A stretch of DNA of 64,000 nt from Synechococcus sp. WH 8109 (GCF_000161795.2 NZ_CP006882.1:1984001-2048000), one strand, 5' to 3'. Shown: positions 1 to 10,505, numbered from the stretch's first letter. Program-made: numbers and translations. Notes: a model not told the origin generated them from the sequence alone.

Positions 1-31
1 ACGAGGTCACTTCCAAACAATCCCTAGAGCG

Positions 32-238
32 ATGGGATTCATGAACGGCCAGGAGGCCTCGGTTCGGTACCGCGGCTTTCTCTTGATGCCTCAAACCAAC
101 CGGAGCTGGCTGGTGAGGCCGGAACGCAGCCCGATGCGATTGCTGCCCTTCCGCACACCAACCTGCTCATTGGCCGACGTCAAAGCCCTGCTGGACTGGC
201 GTCTGGCCCAGGAACAATCAGAGATCGGCGTGGCCTGA
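32..238 (+). CDS. Small conserved-looking hypothetical protein
   Basis: A 68-residue reading frame with no family I recognise. The C-terminal two thirds look like a genuine small protein: basic and hydrophobic residues around RSWLVRPERSP, then a short amphipathic helix (LADVKALLDWRLAQ). ATG codons at 32, 41 and 86 are all possible starts. The first is kept because the segment between them (VRYRGFLLMPQ) also looks protein-like. It converges with the leftward gene that ends at 241, leaving only two bases between the stop codons, which suits two real genes packed tightly. Function unknown. Confidence 0.5.
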   Translation: MGFMNGQEASVRYRGFLLMPQTNRSWLVRPERSPMRLLPFRTPTCSLADVKALLDWRLAQEQSEIGVA

Positions 239-240
239 AG

Positions 241-495
241 TCAGGCCGCTGCCGGCGGTGGAGTGGGATCGCCCACCGGTTGAAAAGGGATCACCAGGGT
301 GGCCCAGTGATCGGGCCGCTCGGGGCGGCTGCGACGGGAACGGCGCGTGCCAAAGGGAACCCGAATCACATTGGTTCCTTCAATTGACAAGGTATGGCCG
401 CGATTGAAGGCCGATTCCAGACCCTCAGGAATTTGAGGAAGGGCAGGCCCTTCAACGCTGCTGAGCGCAGATTTCTTGTTGTTGTCCCGATCCAT
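241..495 (-). CDS. Hypothetical protein with basic centre and proline-rich tail
   Basis: An 84-residue frame on the minus strand with no recognised domain. It starts with a polar stretch (MDRDNNKKSALSS), has a strongly basic central segment (GTRRSRRSRPERPDHW), then a hydrophobic strand (ATLVIPFQP) and a proline/alanine-rich C-terminus. It lies downstream of gcvP in the same direction but is separated from it by about 130 bases holding a hairpin, so it probably has its own promoter. It may be a lineage-specific protein. The chance that it is a spurious GC-rich frame is moderate. Confidence 0.45.
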   Translation of the reverse strand: MDRDNNKKSALSSVEGPALPQIPEGLESAFNRGHTLSIEGTNVIRVPFGTRRSRRSRPERPDHWATLVIPFQPVGDPTPPPAAA

Positions 496-569
496 GGTGT
501 CCCCCGACAGACGAATCAGTTGTCGAACAGTTTGACCGAACTCGCAAGGGCGATGAACAGAATCAAACC

Positions 570-595
570 AATTTTTCCACTTTCAGTGAAAATTT
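570..595 (-). terminator. Possible terminator after gcvP
   Basis: An A/T-rich imperfect inverted repeat (AATTTTTCCACT ... AGTGAAAATT, 3-base loop, one bulge) lies just past the gcvP stop. Read on the minus strand it ends in a T-rich arm followed by GGTTTG. It could stop transcription of the gcvH-gcvP operon. No energy calculation was made. Confidence 0.35.
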
Positions 596-624
596 ACACG
601 CTCTGAACCCATTGCACCAGGGCT

Positions 625-3507
625 TCAAGCCGCCACAGCCACCGCTTCCACCGACGGACAGGTGCACACCAAGTTGCGATCACCAAAGGCGTTATCAATC
701 CGTGCCACGGCGGGCCAAATCTTGCTCTCCTGCTGCCCCTCCATCGGGAAGGCGGCTTGCTGACGGCTGTAGGGACGATCCCAGTCATCCGCTGTGACGG
801 CCGCCAGGGTGTGGGGAGCACGCTTGAGCGGGTTGTTCTGAGGGTCGCTGGTGCCGGTTTCAATGGCGCGAATCTCCTCGCGGATCGCCACCAGGGCATC
901 GGCGAAACGATCCAACTCAGCCAGGCTTTCGCTTTCGGTGGGCTCCACCATCACCGTGCCGGCCACCGGCCAACTGACGGTGGGCGCATGGAAGCCGTAG
1001 TCCATCAAACGCTTGGCGATGTCATCCACATCGATCCCCGCATCCCGCTTGAGCGGGCGCAGGTCAAGGATGCATTCGTGGGCCACCCGGCCGGTGCTGC
1101 CGCGAAACAGCACGGGGTACGAGGCATCAAGCCGATGGGCGAGGTAGTTGGCCGACAACAGCGCCACGGCACTGGCCTGCCGCAGGGCCTCCGCCCCCAT
1201 CATCCGCAGGTACATCCAGCTGATCGGCAGGATGCTGGCGCTACCGAGCGCAGATGCGGACACTGGACCGATGGCCGATGCGGCGCCGGCCTGCAAGGGG
1301 TGCCCCGGAAGGAAGGGGGCCAGATGCGCCGCCACACCAATGGGCCCCACACCAGGGCCACCGCCCCCATGGGGGATGCAGAAGGTCTTGTGCAAGTTGA
1401 GGTGGCAGACATCGGCACCGAAGACACCGGGACGGCACAGCCCCACCTGGGCATTGAGGTTGGCCCCATCGAGGTACACCTGGCCCCCGTGCCGATGCAC
1501 CACCGAGCAGATCTCACGGATGCCGGTTTCAAACACGCCGTGGGTGGAGGGGTATGTGACCATCAGCGCCGCCAGCCGGTCGGCGTGCTCGGCCGCCTTC
1601 GCCGCCAGATCCTGCTGATCGATGTTGCCCTCGTTATCACAGGCGACAGCCACCACCTTCAGGCCGGCCATCACGGCACTAGCGGGATTGGTGCCGTGGG
1701 CGCTGGTGGGGATCAGACAGATGTCGCGATGGGCTTCACCGCGGGAGCGGTGCCAGGCGCGAATCACCAGCAGCCCGGCATATTCCCCCTGGGAACCGGC
1801 ATTGGGCTGCAACGACACGGCGGCAAAGCCCGTAAGGGCGGCCAGCCATTGCTCGAGATCGTCGGCCAGACGGCGATAGCCCTGGGCCTGATCGGCTGGG
1901 GCAAAGGGATGCAAGGCCGCAAACGCAGGCCAGCTCACCGGCTGCAGTTCAGCGGCGGCGTTGAGCTTCATGGTGCAGCTGCCCAACGGAATCATCCCGT
2001 GCACCAGCGAGAGATCACGGCTCACCAACCGCTGGATGTAGCGCAACAGATCTGATTCGCTCCGGTACTGGTGAAAAACCGGCTGGCTCAGCCAGGGCTG
2101 GCTGCGCTGCGGCAGGGAGAGGGACGGCGGCTGCTCAGCCTCGAGCTGCGGCGTGGCCTGACCGCAGGCCTCCGCCAGCAGTACGAGCAGGGCTTGCAGC
2201 TCCTGTTGATCCGAGAGCTCATCGAGGCTGATGCCGAATCCGGTGGCGTCCGCCGGCGCTGCACCATCGGGCATCACCCGCAGATTGAAACCAGCAGCTG
2301 CGGCAGCGCGGTGCACAGCCGGTGCCGACGCACAGTGCACGGTGACGGTGTCGAAGCGGTCGGCCAGCTCCAGCGGATAACCAAGGGCCCGCAGACCCTG
2401 CTCCAACTGGCTGCGCAGGCCAGCAATGCGCTGGGCGATGGCCTGCAGACCATCAGGGCCATGGTGCACCGCATAAAACGAAGCCATCACAGCAAGCAGC
2501 ACCTGGGCCGTGCAGATGTTGCTAGTGGCCTTGTCGCGACGGATGTGCTGCTCACGGGTTTGCAGCGCCAAGCGGAGGGCCGAACGGCCTTCCGCATCCT
2601 TGGACTGCCCCACAAGACGACCAGGGATCTGGCGCTTGTAGGCCTCTACGGTGGCGAAGAAGGCGGCGTGAGGACCACCAAATCCCATCGGCACCCCCAG
2701 GCGTTGGGCGCTGCCCACAGCAATGTCGGCTCCGAGGGATCCCACGGGGGCCATTAGGGTCTGCGCCAGGGGATCGATCGCCACGGTGACCAAGGCACCG
2801 GCTGCGTGGGCCGCTTCGATCACGGCGGATGGATCCCAAAGGCATCCATCGGCACCGGGCAACTGCAGCAGAACACCAAACACCGACGCATCGATTGGCG
2901 CCGTGGCCGGGTCGATCCGCTCAAGGCTGATGCCGAGGGGTTCGGCGCGGGTCTGCAGCACCGCCCAGGTCTGAGGCAGCACATTGGCATCCACCAGGAA
3001 CCTTGTCGCTTCAGAGCGTCGGCACACCCCGAAGCTGAGGCTCATTGCCTCTGCAGCGGCGGTGGCTTCATCGAGCAGCGACGCGTTGGCGATCGGCAAG
3101 CCCGTGAGCTCACTGATCAGGGTTTGAAAGTTGAGCAGGGCCTCCAGACGACCCTGGGCGATTTCCGCCTGGTAGGGGGTGTAGGCGGTGTACCAAGCCG
3201 GATTCTCAAAAACGTGGCGCTGGATCAGGGCCGGGGTTGCCGTGCCGTAGTAACCCAGCCCGATCAGGGAACGACGCAGCGTGTTGGTTTCGCTCAACTG
3301 CTTCAGCTGCTGGAGAGCCTCCGCCTCCCCGCAACCCTCGGGCAAGGCCTCAACCGGCGGCTTGGGATCAAGGATGTCGGCGGGCACGACATCAGAGATG
3401 AACTCCTGCAGATCGCTGTAGCCCAGGGCATTGAGCATGCGGAGTTGTTCCGCCTCACTAGGGCCGATGTGCCGCTGCGCAAAAGGAGAAGTCAACGTCG
3501 AATGCAC
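625..3507 (-). CDS. gcvP: Glycine dehydrogenase (decarboxylating), P-protein
   Basis: The P-protein of the glycine cleavage system. It decarboxylates glycine and passes the aminomethyl group to the lipoyl arm of GcvH. In cyanobacteria this serves photorespiratory glycine and one-carbon supply. At 960 residues it is the full-length single-chain form. The N-terminus carries the family motif [12 protein letters not shown]. The PLP-binding lysine is Lys707 in [17 protein letters not shown], followed by the glycine-rich loop. It lies 57 bases downstream of gcvH and is probably cotranscribed with it and with the upstream PLP lyase gene. The T-protein gene gcvT is in this window but far away, at 31.4 kb. 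I see no damage in the frame. Confidence 0.97.
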   Translation of the reverse strand: MHSTLTSPFAQRHIGPSEAEQLRMLNALGYSDLQEFISDVVPADILDPKPPVEALPEGCGEAEALQQLKQLSETNTLRRSLIGLGYYGTATPALIQRHVFENPAWYTAYTPYQAEIAQGRLEALLNFQTLISELTGLPIANASLLDEATAAAEAMSLSFGVCRRSEATRFLVDANVLPQTWAVLQTRAEPLGISLERIDPATAPIDASVFGVLLQLPGADGCLWDPSAVIEAAHAAGALVTVAIDPLAQTLMAPVGSLGADIAVGSAQRLGVPMGFGGPHAAFFATVEAYKRQIPGRLVGQSKDAEGRSALRLALQTREQHIRRDKATSNICTAQVLLAVMASFYAVHHGPDGLQAIAQRIAGLRSQLEQGLRALGYPLELADRFDTVTVHCASAPAVHRAAAAAGFNLRVMPDGAAPADATGFGISLDELSDQQELQALLVLLAEACGQATPQLEAEQPPSLSLPQRSQPWLSQPVFHQYRSESDLLRYIQRLVSRDLSLVHGMIPLGSCTMKLNAAAELQPVSWPAFAALHPFAPADQAQGYRRLADDLEQWLAALTGFAAVSLQPNAGSQGEYAGLLVIRAWHRSRGEAHRDICLIPTSAHGTNPASAVMAGLKVVAVACDNEGNIDQQDLAAKAAEHADRLAALMVTYPSTHGVFETGIREICSVVHRHGGQVYLDGANLNAQVGLCRPGVFGADVCHLNLHKTFCIPHGGGGPGVGPIGVAAHLAPFLPGHPLQAGAASAIGPVSASALGSASILPISWMYLRMMGAEALRQASAVALLSANYLAHRLDASYPVLFRGSTGRVAHECILDLRPLKRDAGIDVDDIAKRLMDYGFHAPTVSWPVAGTVMVEPTESESLAELDRFADALVAIREEIRAIETGTSDPQNNPLKRAPHTLAAVTADDWDRPYSRQQAAFPMEGQQESKIWPAVARIDNAFGDRNLVCTCPSVEAVAVAA

Positions 3508-3564
3508 AGCCGCCGGATGATCGTAAGAGCGAAGCCCCGGCGCTGATGACAGCCAGCGTTGATG

Positions 3565-3954
3565 TCAGCCGGCGTTGACCTTGGCGCCGTAGGCATCAGC
3601 GGTCATCAGGCTGTCCAGCTCGGAGGGATCCGACGGACGCAACACCAGTAGCCAGCCCTCACCGTGGGGGTCGTTCTGCAGTTCCTCCGGACTGGCCAGC
3701 ACCGCTTCATTGCGTTGCATCACCTCACCGGCAATCGGTGCATACATGTCTTCTACGGCCTTCACCGACTCCACCGAGCCAAAGCTGGTGCCCTTCGCCA
3801 GGCTGGCGCCCACATCCGGCAGATCAACAAACACGATGTCGCCCAGCTGATCAACGGCGAAGGCACTGATGCCCACCCGCACCAGTTCACCATCGGCATT
3901 GGCGTACTCGTGGCTGTCGGCGAAGCGAAAAGAGTCGGGGAACGCGAACGCCAT
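3565..3954 (-). CDS. gcvH: Glycine cleavage system H protein
   Basis: The lipoyl-carrying H protein, which shuttles the aminomethyl intermediate between GcvP, GcvT and the L-protein. At 129 residues it has the usual length. The lipoylated lysine is Lys65 in the motif FGSVESVKAVEDMYAP, preceded by the typical segment GDIVFVDLPDVGA. It starts 10 bases after the stop of the upstream PLP lyase gene and is followed 57 bases later by gcvP, giving an operon lyase-gcvH-gcvP. Function is certain from the lipoyl site. Confidence 0.97.
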   Translation of the reverse strand: MAFAFPDSFRFADSHEYANADGELVRVGISAFAVDQLGDIVFVDLPDVGASLAKGTSFGSVESVKAVEDMYAPIAGEVMQRNEAVLASPEELQNDPHGEGWLLVLRPSDPSELDSLMTADAYGAKVNAG

Positions 3955-3964
3955 CGAGGCAGTT

Positions 3965-5257
3965 TCAGGTGGTCCCAGTCTGCGGGAGATTGATCAGTCC
4001 TGCCGCATTTAGGTCACACAAGGCACGGGAGAGGGCCAGGCGGATGTGGGCGCGATGGGTGCCGCCCTGCACATAGAGGTTGAACGGTTCCCGCAGCGGC
4101 GCATCGGCCGAAAATTCACTGGTGGAGCCGTCAATGAAGGTTCCACCGGCCATCACCAGATCCGAGGCATAACCCGGCATCGAGGCCGGGACTGGATCGA
4201 GGTAGGCCCCGATCGGCGACATCGCCTGGAAGGCACGGCACACCACCTTGAGGGCGTCCGGACTGCCCAGCCGCACCGCCTGAATCAAATCGCTGCGCAC
4301 GGCCCCGGGCGCTGGATTCACGGGGAAACCCAGCCGCTCAAACACCCCTGCCACCAGATCGGCACCAATCAAGGCCTCCGACACCATCTGCGGTGCCAGG
4401 AACAGCCCCTGCAGCACCAGGCGCTGCAGATCAAATCCCGTGCCGCCCTCACTGCCGATGCCCGGCGCGGTGAGCCGGCAGCAGGCCTGCTCCACCAGAT
4501 CGGCCCGTCCTGCGATGTAGCCGCCGGTGGGGGCGATGGTGCCGCCGAGGTTCTTGATCAACGATCCAGCAATCAGATCCGCCCCAACCGCCGTCGGCTC
4601 CTGCTCCTGCACCAACTCGCCGTAGCAGTTGTCGACGAAGACAACGCAGTCGGGCTGGCGGGCATGGATGCGCTCACACAGCCCGGCGATCTGCTCAACC
4701 GTGACCGACGGACGCCAGCTGTAGCCGCAGCTGCGCTGGATCAGCACCATCCGGCTGGGCTGCTCCAGGGCCTGGTTCAAGGCCGCCTCGTCCACCGCTC
4801 CATCCGGCTGCAGATCGATTTCGTCGTAGGCAACCCCAAACTCCGCCAAGGAACCCTGGCTCTGGCCGCGCAGACCAATCACTTCTTCAAGGGTGTCGTA
4901 GGGACGACCCGTGATTGAGAGCAGACGATCACCGGGCCGCAACACGCCGAACAGCGCAGCGGCGATGGCGTGGGTACCGCTGACGAATTGCAGGCGCACC
5001 GCGGCGGCTTCAGCCCCCAGCACCCGGGCAAAGACCCGATCCACCACCTCACGGCCCTGATCCCCGTGGCCGTAACCGGTGAGCGACGCAAAGTGCTGGG
5101 TGCCAACGCGCTCCGCCGCCAGGGCCTCCAACACGCGCTGCAGGCGGTGCCCCACCGCCGCCGTCCTCGCCGCAGCCAGGTCGGCCTGATCCCGCGCCAC
5201 CGCGTTGATCAGGTCCTCTGCAAACGCACTGATCACCACTTGCCTGAACGATGTCAT
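3965..5257 (-). CDS. PLP-dependent lyase of the methionine gamma-lyase / aluminium-resistance type
   Basis: A 430-residue fold-type I PLP enzyme of the group often annotated as an aluminium resistance protein or methionine gamma-lyase family protein. Visible sites are SGTHAIAAAL (about 93-102), the cofactor-contacting Asp209 in VFVDNCYGEL, and the Schiff-base Lys235 in IAGSLIKNLGGTIAPTGGY. The true substrate of this family is not firmly established; a sulfur amino acid such as cystathionine or methionine is inferred from homologues. It is the first gene of a probable operon with gcvH and gcvP. It reads away from the divergent desaturase, with about 200 bases between them for promoters. Confidence 0.85.
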   Translation of the reverse strand: MTSFRQVVISAFAEDLINAVARDQADLAAARTAAVGHRLQRVLEALAAERVGTQHFASLTGYGHGDQGREVVDRVFARVLGAEAAAVRLQFVSGTHAIAAALFGVLRPGDRLLSITGRPYDTLEEVIGLRGQSQGSLAEFGVAYDEIDLQPDGAVDEAALNQALEQPSRMVLIQRSCGYSWRPSVTVEQIAGLCERIHARQPDCVVFVDNCYGELVQEQEPTAVGADLIAGSLIKNLGGTIAPTGGYIAGRADLVEQACCRLTAPGIGSEGGTGFDLQRLVLQGLFLAPQMVSEALIGADLVAGVFERLGFPVNPAPGAVRSDLIQAVRLGSPDALKVVCRAFQAMSPIGAYLDPVPASMPGYASDLVMAGGTFIDGSTSEFSADAPLREPFNLYVQGGTHRAHIRLALSRALCDLNAAGLINLPQTGTT

Positions 5258-5458
5258 GCCTTCCTAAACCCTGGCAAACGCCAGAATTCACAACCCGGAA
5301 GGACGCTGCGATGCGGCAACTCCTTTAGATTTCTGTCACTAACGGCACCATCCGCTCCCTGGTTTTCCTGTCTGAGCGGCTTTGTCAATCCAAGGAGAAT
5401 CCGCTTGGTTTCCTCGCAAACAGCTGACACCCGCGAGCTTCGGCAGCGGGCCGCGGTG

Positions 5459-6316
5459 ATGGCACCGCGCGACCGACTGCCAGCACGTCAGCGCAAATTC
5501 AAGATGGGAACCACCAGCTTCATGCTGGTGATGCACGTGCTCGCCACCGTGGCGCTGCTGCCGCGCTTCTGGAGTTGGCAGGGCGTTGTGGCCTTCGGCG
5601 TTCTCTATTGGATGACGGTGCTGGGCGTCACTCTGGGCCTGCACCGTCTGGTGGCGCACCGCAGCCTGGTGGTGCCGGTGTGGGTTGAGCGCATCCTGGT
5701 GCTGATGGGCACTCTGGCCTGCCAGAGCGGCCCGATCGAATGGGTGGGTCTGCACCGCCATCACCACCGTTTTTCGGATCAACCCACGGATCATCACGAC
5801 GCTGGCCGTGGTCTGTGGTGGGCCCACAGCGAGTGGATGCTGCACGACATCCCTGCGCTGAAGGAACTCGACCGCTATGCCGGAGACCTTCAGTGCGACC
5901 CCTTCTACCGCTGGCTCGACCGCTGGTTCCTGCTGCTGCAGATCCCCCTGGGCCTTGGGCTCTATTGGTTCGGTGAAGCCGCCCAGGTCCACGGCGGTGG
6001 CCTTGGCCTGGTGCTGTGGGCCATTCCTCTGCGCCTCGTGGTCGTGTACCACGTGACTTGGCTGGTTAACTCCGCCACTCACGCCTTCGGCTACCGCAAT
6101 TTCGATTGCCCCGACCTGTCCCGCAACTGCTGGTGGGTGGCACTGCTCTCCTTCGGTGAGGGTTGGCACAACAATCACCACGCCCATCCGGCGAGTGCAA
6201 GGCATGGTTTGCGCTGGTTCGAGTTCGATCTCACCTGGCAGCACGTGCGCTTGCTCAAGCGCCTCGGACTGGCCAGCCGGATTCGCACGGCCCGCTACGT
6301 CCCCGGAGCCTCCTGA
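5459..6316 (+). CDS. desC: Acyl-lipid fatty acid desaturase (delta-9 type)
   Basis: A membrane di-iron desaturase that introduces a double bond into lipid-bound fatty acids. The three histidine boxes are present: HRLVAH, HRHHHRF and HNNHHAHP. They are set between hydrophobic segments (HVLATVALLP, VLYWMTVLGVTLGL, FLLLQIPLGLGLYW and LVLWAIPLRLVVVYH). The frame stays open upstream, with GTG at 5456 and TTG at 5405 also in frame. I chose ATG 5459 (MAPRDRLPARQ), giving 285 residues, close to the family length. Delta-9 specificity follows from overall resemblance to DesC; the sequence alone does not prove the position of the double bond. Divergent from the PLP lyase gene. Confidence 0.88.
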   Translation: MAPRDRLPARQRKFKMGTTSFMLVMHVLATVALLPRFWSWQGVVAFGVLYWMTVLGVTLGLHRLVAHRSLVVPVWVERILVLMGTLACQSGPIEWVGLHRHHHRFSDQPTDHHDAGRGLWWAHSEWMLHDIPALKELDRYAGDLQCDPFYRWLDRWFLLLQIPLGLGLYWFGEAAQVHGGGLGLVLWAIPLRLVVVYHVTWLVNSATHAFGYRNFDCPDLSRNCWWVALLSFGEGWHNNHHAHPASARHGLRWFEFDLTWQHVRLLKRLGLASRIRTARYVPGAS

Positions 6317-6394
6317 GTCTCGAAGCAACCTCCTACGACAGGCCACGTCGTAACGTGATCGATCGCACCCGTTTCCATCCTTCATACCGGTCCC

Positions 6395-6853
6395 ATGCCT
6401 AAGCGTGTACAAGTCGTTCTGAATGAGGACGTCCTCAGCCTCGGAAAAGACGGAGATCTGGTGGAAGTGGCTCCCGGTTACGCCCGTAACTTCCTGCTGC
6501 CCTTCGGCAAAGCTGTGCCCCTCACCCCTGCGGTGATGAAGCAGGTGGAGCACCGCCGGGCCAAGGAAGCTGAGCGTCAGGCCGCTCTGAAGCAGGAAGC
6601 CATCGACTTCAAGACCGCCCTCTCCACCATTGGTCGCTTCACCGTGAAGAAGCAGACCGGTGAAGACAACGTGCTGTTCGGCACCGTCACCAACGGTGAC
6701 GTGGCAGAAGCCATCGAAACAGCAACCAAGAAGGAGATAGACCGCCGCGACATCGTGGTGCCTGAGATCCACCGCACCGGCAAGTTCACCGTGACAGTGA
6801 AGCTGCACAGCGAAGTCACCGCTGAGATCAACCTGGAAGTGGTCGGCTACTGA
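6395..6853 (+). CDS. rplI: 50S ribosomal protein L9
   Basis: A 152-residue two-domain protein of the large ribosomal subunit. The N-terminal rRNA-binding domain carries the family pattern [27 protein letters not shown], followed by the long charged connecting helix (about residues 50-75) and a C-terminal domain ending in [12 protein letters not shown]. It lies directly upstream of dnaB, the usual bacterial neighbourhood for rplI. The 71-base gap to dnaB holds a two-part hairpin. Confidence 0.97.
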   Translation: MPKRVQVVLNEDVLSLGKDGDLVEVAPGYARNFLLPFGKAVPLTPAVMKQVEHRRAKEAERQAALKQEAIDFKTALSTIGRFTVKKQTGEDNVLFGTVTNGDVAEAIETATKKEIDRRDIVVPEIHRTGKFTVTVKLHSEVTAEINLEVVGY

Positions 6854-6866
6854 TCGCTGTCAATTA

Positions 6867-6897
6867 ACACTCAAACGGCTCATTCGAGCCAGAGTGT
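6867..6897 (+). terminator. Hairpin between rplI and dnaB
   Basis: An inverted repeat: outer arms ACACTC/GAGTGT, a short asymmetric bulge, inner arms GGCTC/GAGCC and loop ATTC. It is not followed by a T tract, so it is more likely an attenuator or mRNA-stability element than a strong terminator. Confidence 0.35.
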
Positions 6898-6924
6898 GAT
6901 CCCTTCGCTTCACGCCCTGCCGCC

Positions 6925-8331
6925 ATGGTGAGCGTCCCCCTGCCAGAGAACAACGATGGGGGACGCCGTGGTTTTGGCCAGGGCCGTCGCGACGATGAGC
7001 CCAATTTCGAGGCTCTGCCCGATTCACTTCCGCCCCAAAACCTGGAGGCGGAGGAAGCGGTGCTGGGCGGCATCCTGCTGGATCCCGATGCAATCGGGCG
7101 TGTGGCCGATGTGCTGCAGCCAGAAGCGTTTTATCTGAACGCCCACCGAGAGATCTTTCGCACCGCCCTGATGCTGCACGGCCAGGGCAAGCCGACGGAT
7201 CTCACCGCGATGAGCGCCTGGCTGGCCGACACCGGCGCCCTGGAGAAGGTGGGCGGTAACAACCGACTTGTGGAGCTGGTGGAGCGGGTGCCGTCCACCG
7301 CATCGATCGAGCAGGTGGCTCGGCTGGTGATGGACAAGTTCCTGCGCCGCCAGCTGATCCGCTCCGGCAATGAAGTGATCCAGCTGGGCTTTGATCAGAG
7401 CCTGCCGATGGAGCAGGTGCTGGACCAGGCGGAGCAGAAGATCTTTGCCATCAGCCAGGAGAAACCCTCCAAAGGGCTCACCCCCACGGCCGAAATCCTC
7501 ACCCAGACCTTTGAGGAAATCGAAAGCCGCTCGCTTGGCACCTCGGTGGCCGGCATCCCGGTGAACTTCTACGACCTGGATGCAATGACCCAGGGCCTGC
7601 AGCGCAGCGACCTGATCATCGTGGCGGGCCGGCCAGCCATGGGCAAAACCTCGATCGTGCTGAACCTGGCCAAGAACGTGGCCCAGCTGCACGACCTACC
7701 GGTGTGCCTGTTCTCTCTGGAGATGAGCAAGGAGCAGCTCACCTACCGCCTACTCTCGATGGAGGTGGGCATCGAAGCGGGCCGCCTGCGCACCGGCCGC
7801 CTGCAGCAGGAGGAATGGCCGCTGCTGGGCCAGGGCATCAACAGCCTGGGGCAACTGCCGATCTTCATCGATGACAAACCCAACTCCGGCGTACTGGAGA
7901 TGCGCTCGCTCTGCCGGCGGCTGATGGCCGAACAGGGCAAGGAGCTGGGGCTGGTGATGATCGACTACCTGCAGCTGATGGAAGGATCAGGCTCCGACAA
8001 CCGGGTGCAGGAGCTGTCGCGCATCACCCGAGGTCTGAAACAGATGGCCCGGGAACTAAATGTGCCGGTGATTGCCCTATCCCAGCTGAGCCGGGGTGTG
8101 GAGTCACGCACCAACAAGCGACCGATGCTGAGCGATCTGCGGGAATCGGGCTCGATCGAGCAGGACGCCGACCTGGTGCTGATGATTTACCGCGACGAGT
8201 ACTACAACCCGGAAACCCCCGACCGCGGCATCACCGAAGTGATCGTGACCAAGCACCGCAACGGTCCGGTGGGCACGGTGAAGCTGCTGTTCGAGCCCCA
8301 GTTCACCCGCTTCCGCAACCTGGCGGCCTGA
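6925..8331 (+). CDS. dnaB: Replicative DNA helicase DnaB
   Basis: The hexameric 5'-3' helicase that unwinds DNA at the replication fork. At 468 residues it has the plain DnaB length. The N-terminal domain begins at LPPQNLEAEEAVLGG (about 35-49). The Walker A motif is GRPAMGKTS (235-243), and the Walker B region is LVMIDYLQLM followed by SQLSRGVESR. Many cyanobacterial dnaB genes carry an intein; here the ATPase core runs without interruption, so none is present. Start ATG 6925 follows the hairpin after rplI. Confidence 0.97.
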   Translation: MVSVPLPENNDGGRRGFGQGRRDDEPNFEALPDSLPPQNLEAEEAVLGGILLDPDAIGRVADVLQPEAFYLNAHREIFRTALMLHGQGKPTDLTAMSAWLADTGALEKVGGNNRLVELVERVPSTASIEQVARLVMDKFLRRQLIRSGNEVIQLGFDQSLPMEQVLDQAEQKIFAISQEKPSKGLTPTAEILTQTFEEIESRSLGTSVAGIPVNFYDLDAMTQGLQRSDLIIVAGRPAMGKTSIVLNLAKNVAQLHDLPVCLFSLEMSKEQLTYRLLSMEVGIEAGRLRTGRLQQEEWPLLGQGINSLGQLPIFIDDKPNSGVLEMRSLCRRLMAEQGKELGLVMIDYLQLMEGSGSDNRVQELSRITRGLKQMARELNVPVIALSQLSRGVESRTNKRPMLSDLRESGSIEQDADLVLMIYRDEYYNPETPDRGITEVIVTKHRNGPVGTVKLLFEPQFTRFRNLAA

Positions 8332-8352
8332 GCCAGATCAGATAATGAGGGC

Positions 8353-10284
8353 ATGAGCTTCAGCGCCGCCCCCACCGAATCCTTCGACGTGATCGTGGTC
8401 GGCGGCGGCCATGCCGGTTGTGAAGCGGCGATCACGGCTGCCCGTCTGGGCCTGAACACCGCCCTATTCAGCCTCAATCTGGATCGCATCGCCTGGCAGC
8501 CCTGCAACCCAGCCGTTGGCGGCCCTGCCAAAAGCCAGCTCGTCCATGAAGTGGATGCCCTTGGTGGGGTGATCGGTCGCCTGGCCGATGCCACCGCCAT
8601 CCAGAAGCGCATCCTCAATGCCAGCCGCGGTCCGGCGGTCTGGGCCCTGCGCGCCCAGACTGACAAGCGCCTCTATTCCCGCCAGATGCTGCAGCTGCTG
8701 CAGCACACCCCCAACCTCGCCCTGCGCGAAGCGATGGTGACCGGCCTGGAAACCACCGGTGAGGGCGAACAGCAGCGTATCAGTGGCATCCGCACCTATT
8801 TCGGCAGCGTCTACGGCGCTGACGCGGTGATCCTCACCGCCGGCACCTTCCTGGGCGGCCGCATCTGGGTGGGGCATCAATCGATGGCCGCCGGCCGCGC
8901 CGGGGAGCAGGCCGCCGAAGGCCTCACCGAAGCGCTGCAGCAGCTCGGCTTCCAGACCGACCGGCTCAAAACCGGCACCCCCGCCCGGGTGGACCGGCGC
9001 AGCATCGCCCTCGATCAGCTGGAGGAGCAGCCCAGCGATGCAGCCGATCGCTTCTTCTCCTTCGACCCGGCCGCCTGGGTGAGCGGTGAGCAGATGAGCT
9101 GCCACATCACCCGCACGACCGCCGAAACCCATCAGCTGATCCGCGACAACCTGCACCTCACCGCCATCTACGGCGGCGTGATCGACAGTAAGGGCCCGCG
9201 CTACTGCCCCTCGATCGAAGACAAGATCGTTCGCTTCGCGGACAAGGACAGCCATCAGATCTTCCTCGAGCCGGAGGGGCGCGACACCCCAGAGATATAT
9301 GTGCAGGGCTTCTCCACCGGCCTACCAGAACCGATCCAGCTGCAACTGCTGCGCAGCCTGCCGGGCCTGGAGCAAGCAGTGATGCTGCGGCCGGCTTACT
9401 CGGTGGATTACGACTACCTGCCCGCTACGCAGCTCAAGCCTTCCCTGGAAACCAAGCGGGTGCGCGGCCTGTTCAGTGCCGGCCAGCTCAATGGCACCAC
9501 GGGCTATGAGGAAGCCGCCGCCCAGGGCCTGGTGGCCGGCGTCAACGCCGCCCGGCTGATCGGCGGCCAGGAGCCGGTGCACTTCCCCCGCGAGGGCAGC
9601 TACATCGGCACGATGATCGACGATCTGGTGAGCAAAGACCTGCGCGAGCCCTACCGGGTGCTCACCAGCCGCAGCGAATACCGGCTGATCCTGCGGGGTG
9701 ATAACGCCGACCGCCGCCTCACACCGTTGGGCCGTGAACTGGGCCTGATCGACGACCGGCGCTGGCAGCTGTTCGAAGACAAGCTCCAGGCGATGGAAGG
9801 CGAAAAGCAGCGGCTAGAAACCGTGCGGCTCAAAGTGAGCGATCCGGTGGCCCCGGCAGTGGAAAAAGAAACCGGTGCAGCGATCAAAGGCTCGATCACC
9901 CTGGCCGACCTGCTGCGCCGACCCGGGATGCACGCCGCCGATCTGGTGCGCCATGGCCTGGCCGATGCCGATCTGCCGATGCCCGTGCGCGAGGGCGCCG
10001 AGATCGACATCAAATACAGCGGCTACCTGCAACGCCAGCAGCAGCAGATCGATCAGGTGAAACGTCAGAGCCAGCGCAAGCTGCCAGCCGATCTCAACTA
10101 CGCCGGCATCGGCACGCTTTCTAATGAAGCCCGCGAAAAGCTCGCGGCGATTCAACCCAGCACCCTGGGGCAAGCCAGCCGCATCCCTGGCGTCAGCAAA
10201 GCCGACATCACCGCCCTGCTGATGTGGCTGGAACTGCAGCAAAGGGAACGCCAACCCCTCGCCCCCACCGCAGAAGCTCGATAG
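8353..10284 (+). CDS. mnmG: tRNA uridine-5-carboxymethylaminomethyl modification enzyme MnmG (GidA)
   Basis: An FAD-dependent enzyme that works with MnmE to install the cmnm5 group on the wobble uridine of several tRNAs. At 643 residues it is full length. The N-terminal dinucleotide-binding motif is [14 protein letters not shown] (about 14-27). Family signatures include [32 protein letters not shown], and [18 protein letters not shown] for FAD binding. The C-terminal helical domain (about 570-630) contains [15 protein letters not shown]. It starts 21 bases after dnaB. Confidence 0.97.
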   Translation: MSFSAAPTESFDVIVVGGGHAGCEAAITAARLGLNTALFSLNLDRIAWQPCNPAVGGPAKSQLVHEVDALGGVIGRLADATAIQKRILNASRGPAVWALRAQTDKRLYSRQMLQLLQHTPNLALREAMVTGLETTGEGEQQRISGIRTYFGSVYGADAVILTAGTFLGGRIWVGHQSMAAGRAGEQAAEGLTEALQQLGFQTDRLKTGTPARVDRRSIALDQLEEQPSDAADRFFSFDPAAWVSGEQMSCHITRTTAETHQLIRDNLHLTAIYGGVIDSKGPRYCPSIEDKIVRFADKDSHQIFLEPEGRDTPEIYVQGFSTGLPEPIQLQLLRSLPGLEQAVMLRPAYSVDYDYLPATQLKPSLETKRVRGLFSAGQLNGTTGYEEAAAQGLVAGVNAARLIGGQEPVHFPREGSYIGTMIDDLVSKDLREPYRVLTSRSEYRLILRGDNADRRLTPLGRELGLIDDRRWQLFEDKLQAMEGEKQRLETVRLKVSDPVAPAVEKETGAAIKGSITLADLLRRPGMHAADLVRHGLADADLPMPVREGAEIDIKYSGYLQRQQQQIDQVKRQSQRKLPADLNYAGIGTLSNEAREKLAAIQPSTLGQASRIPGVSKADITALLMWLELQQRERQPLAPTAEAR

Positions 10285-10308
10285 CGTTGGCGTCCCGAAA
10301 CCTTTGCA

Positions 10309-10446
10309 GTGTCAGCCCGGGTTCCCACCTCACGTGCCTACTGGAACCTGCGGGCTGAGCAAGTAATGGACAACTTCTTCGACCGCGAGACGATCACTGC
10401 CCGCAACGGCCAACGCCAAACCCTCTCGGTGGGAGGACTGTTCTGA
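10309..10446 (+). CDS. Possible 45-residue small protein
   Basis: A short frame with GTG start, 24 bases after mnmG. It begins with SARVPTSRAYWNLRAEQVMD and ends in RQTLSVGGLF. The tyrosine/tryptophan-containing N-terminus and amphipathic helix look like a real small protein. It ends at TGA 10446, where the frame of the next gene is already open. No function can be assigned. Confidence 0.4.
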   Translation: MSARVPTSRAYWNLRAEQVMDNFFDRETITARNGQRQTLSVGGLF

Positions 10447-10505
10447 ACCCCGCCCCCCGTCTTCACCCATCGCCGCACCAGCTCTGGCAAGCCCCCACCG
10501 ACGCC

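Noticed and set aside
757-2055. 432-residue open frame on the plus strand inside gcvP
   Set aside because: Antisense to gcvP, with no recognisable domain and His/Gly/Gln-rich shadow composition.
5339-6808. 489-residue open frame on the minus strand
   Set aside because: Runs antisense across the desaturase and rplI and has no domain features; both plus-strand genes are certain.
6925-8331. DnaB intein
   Set aside because: Walker A, Walker B and the C-terminal motifs run without interruption and the length is 468 residues, so no intein is inserted.
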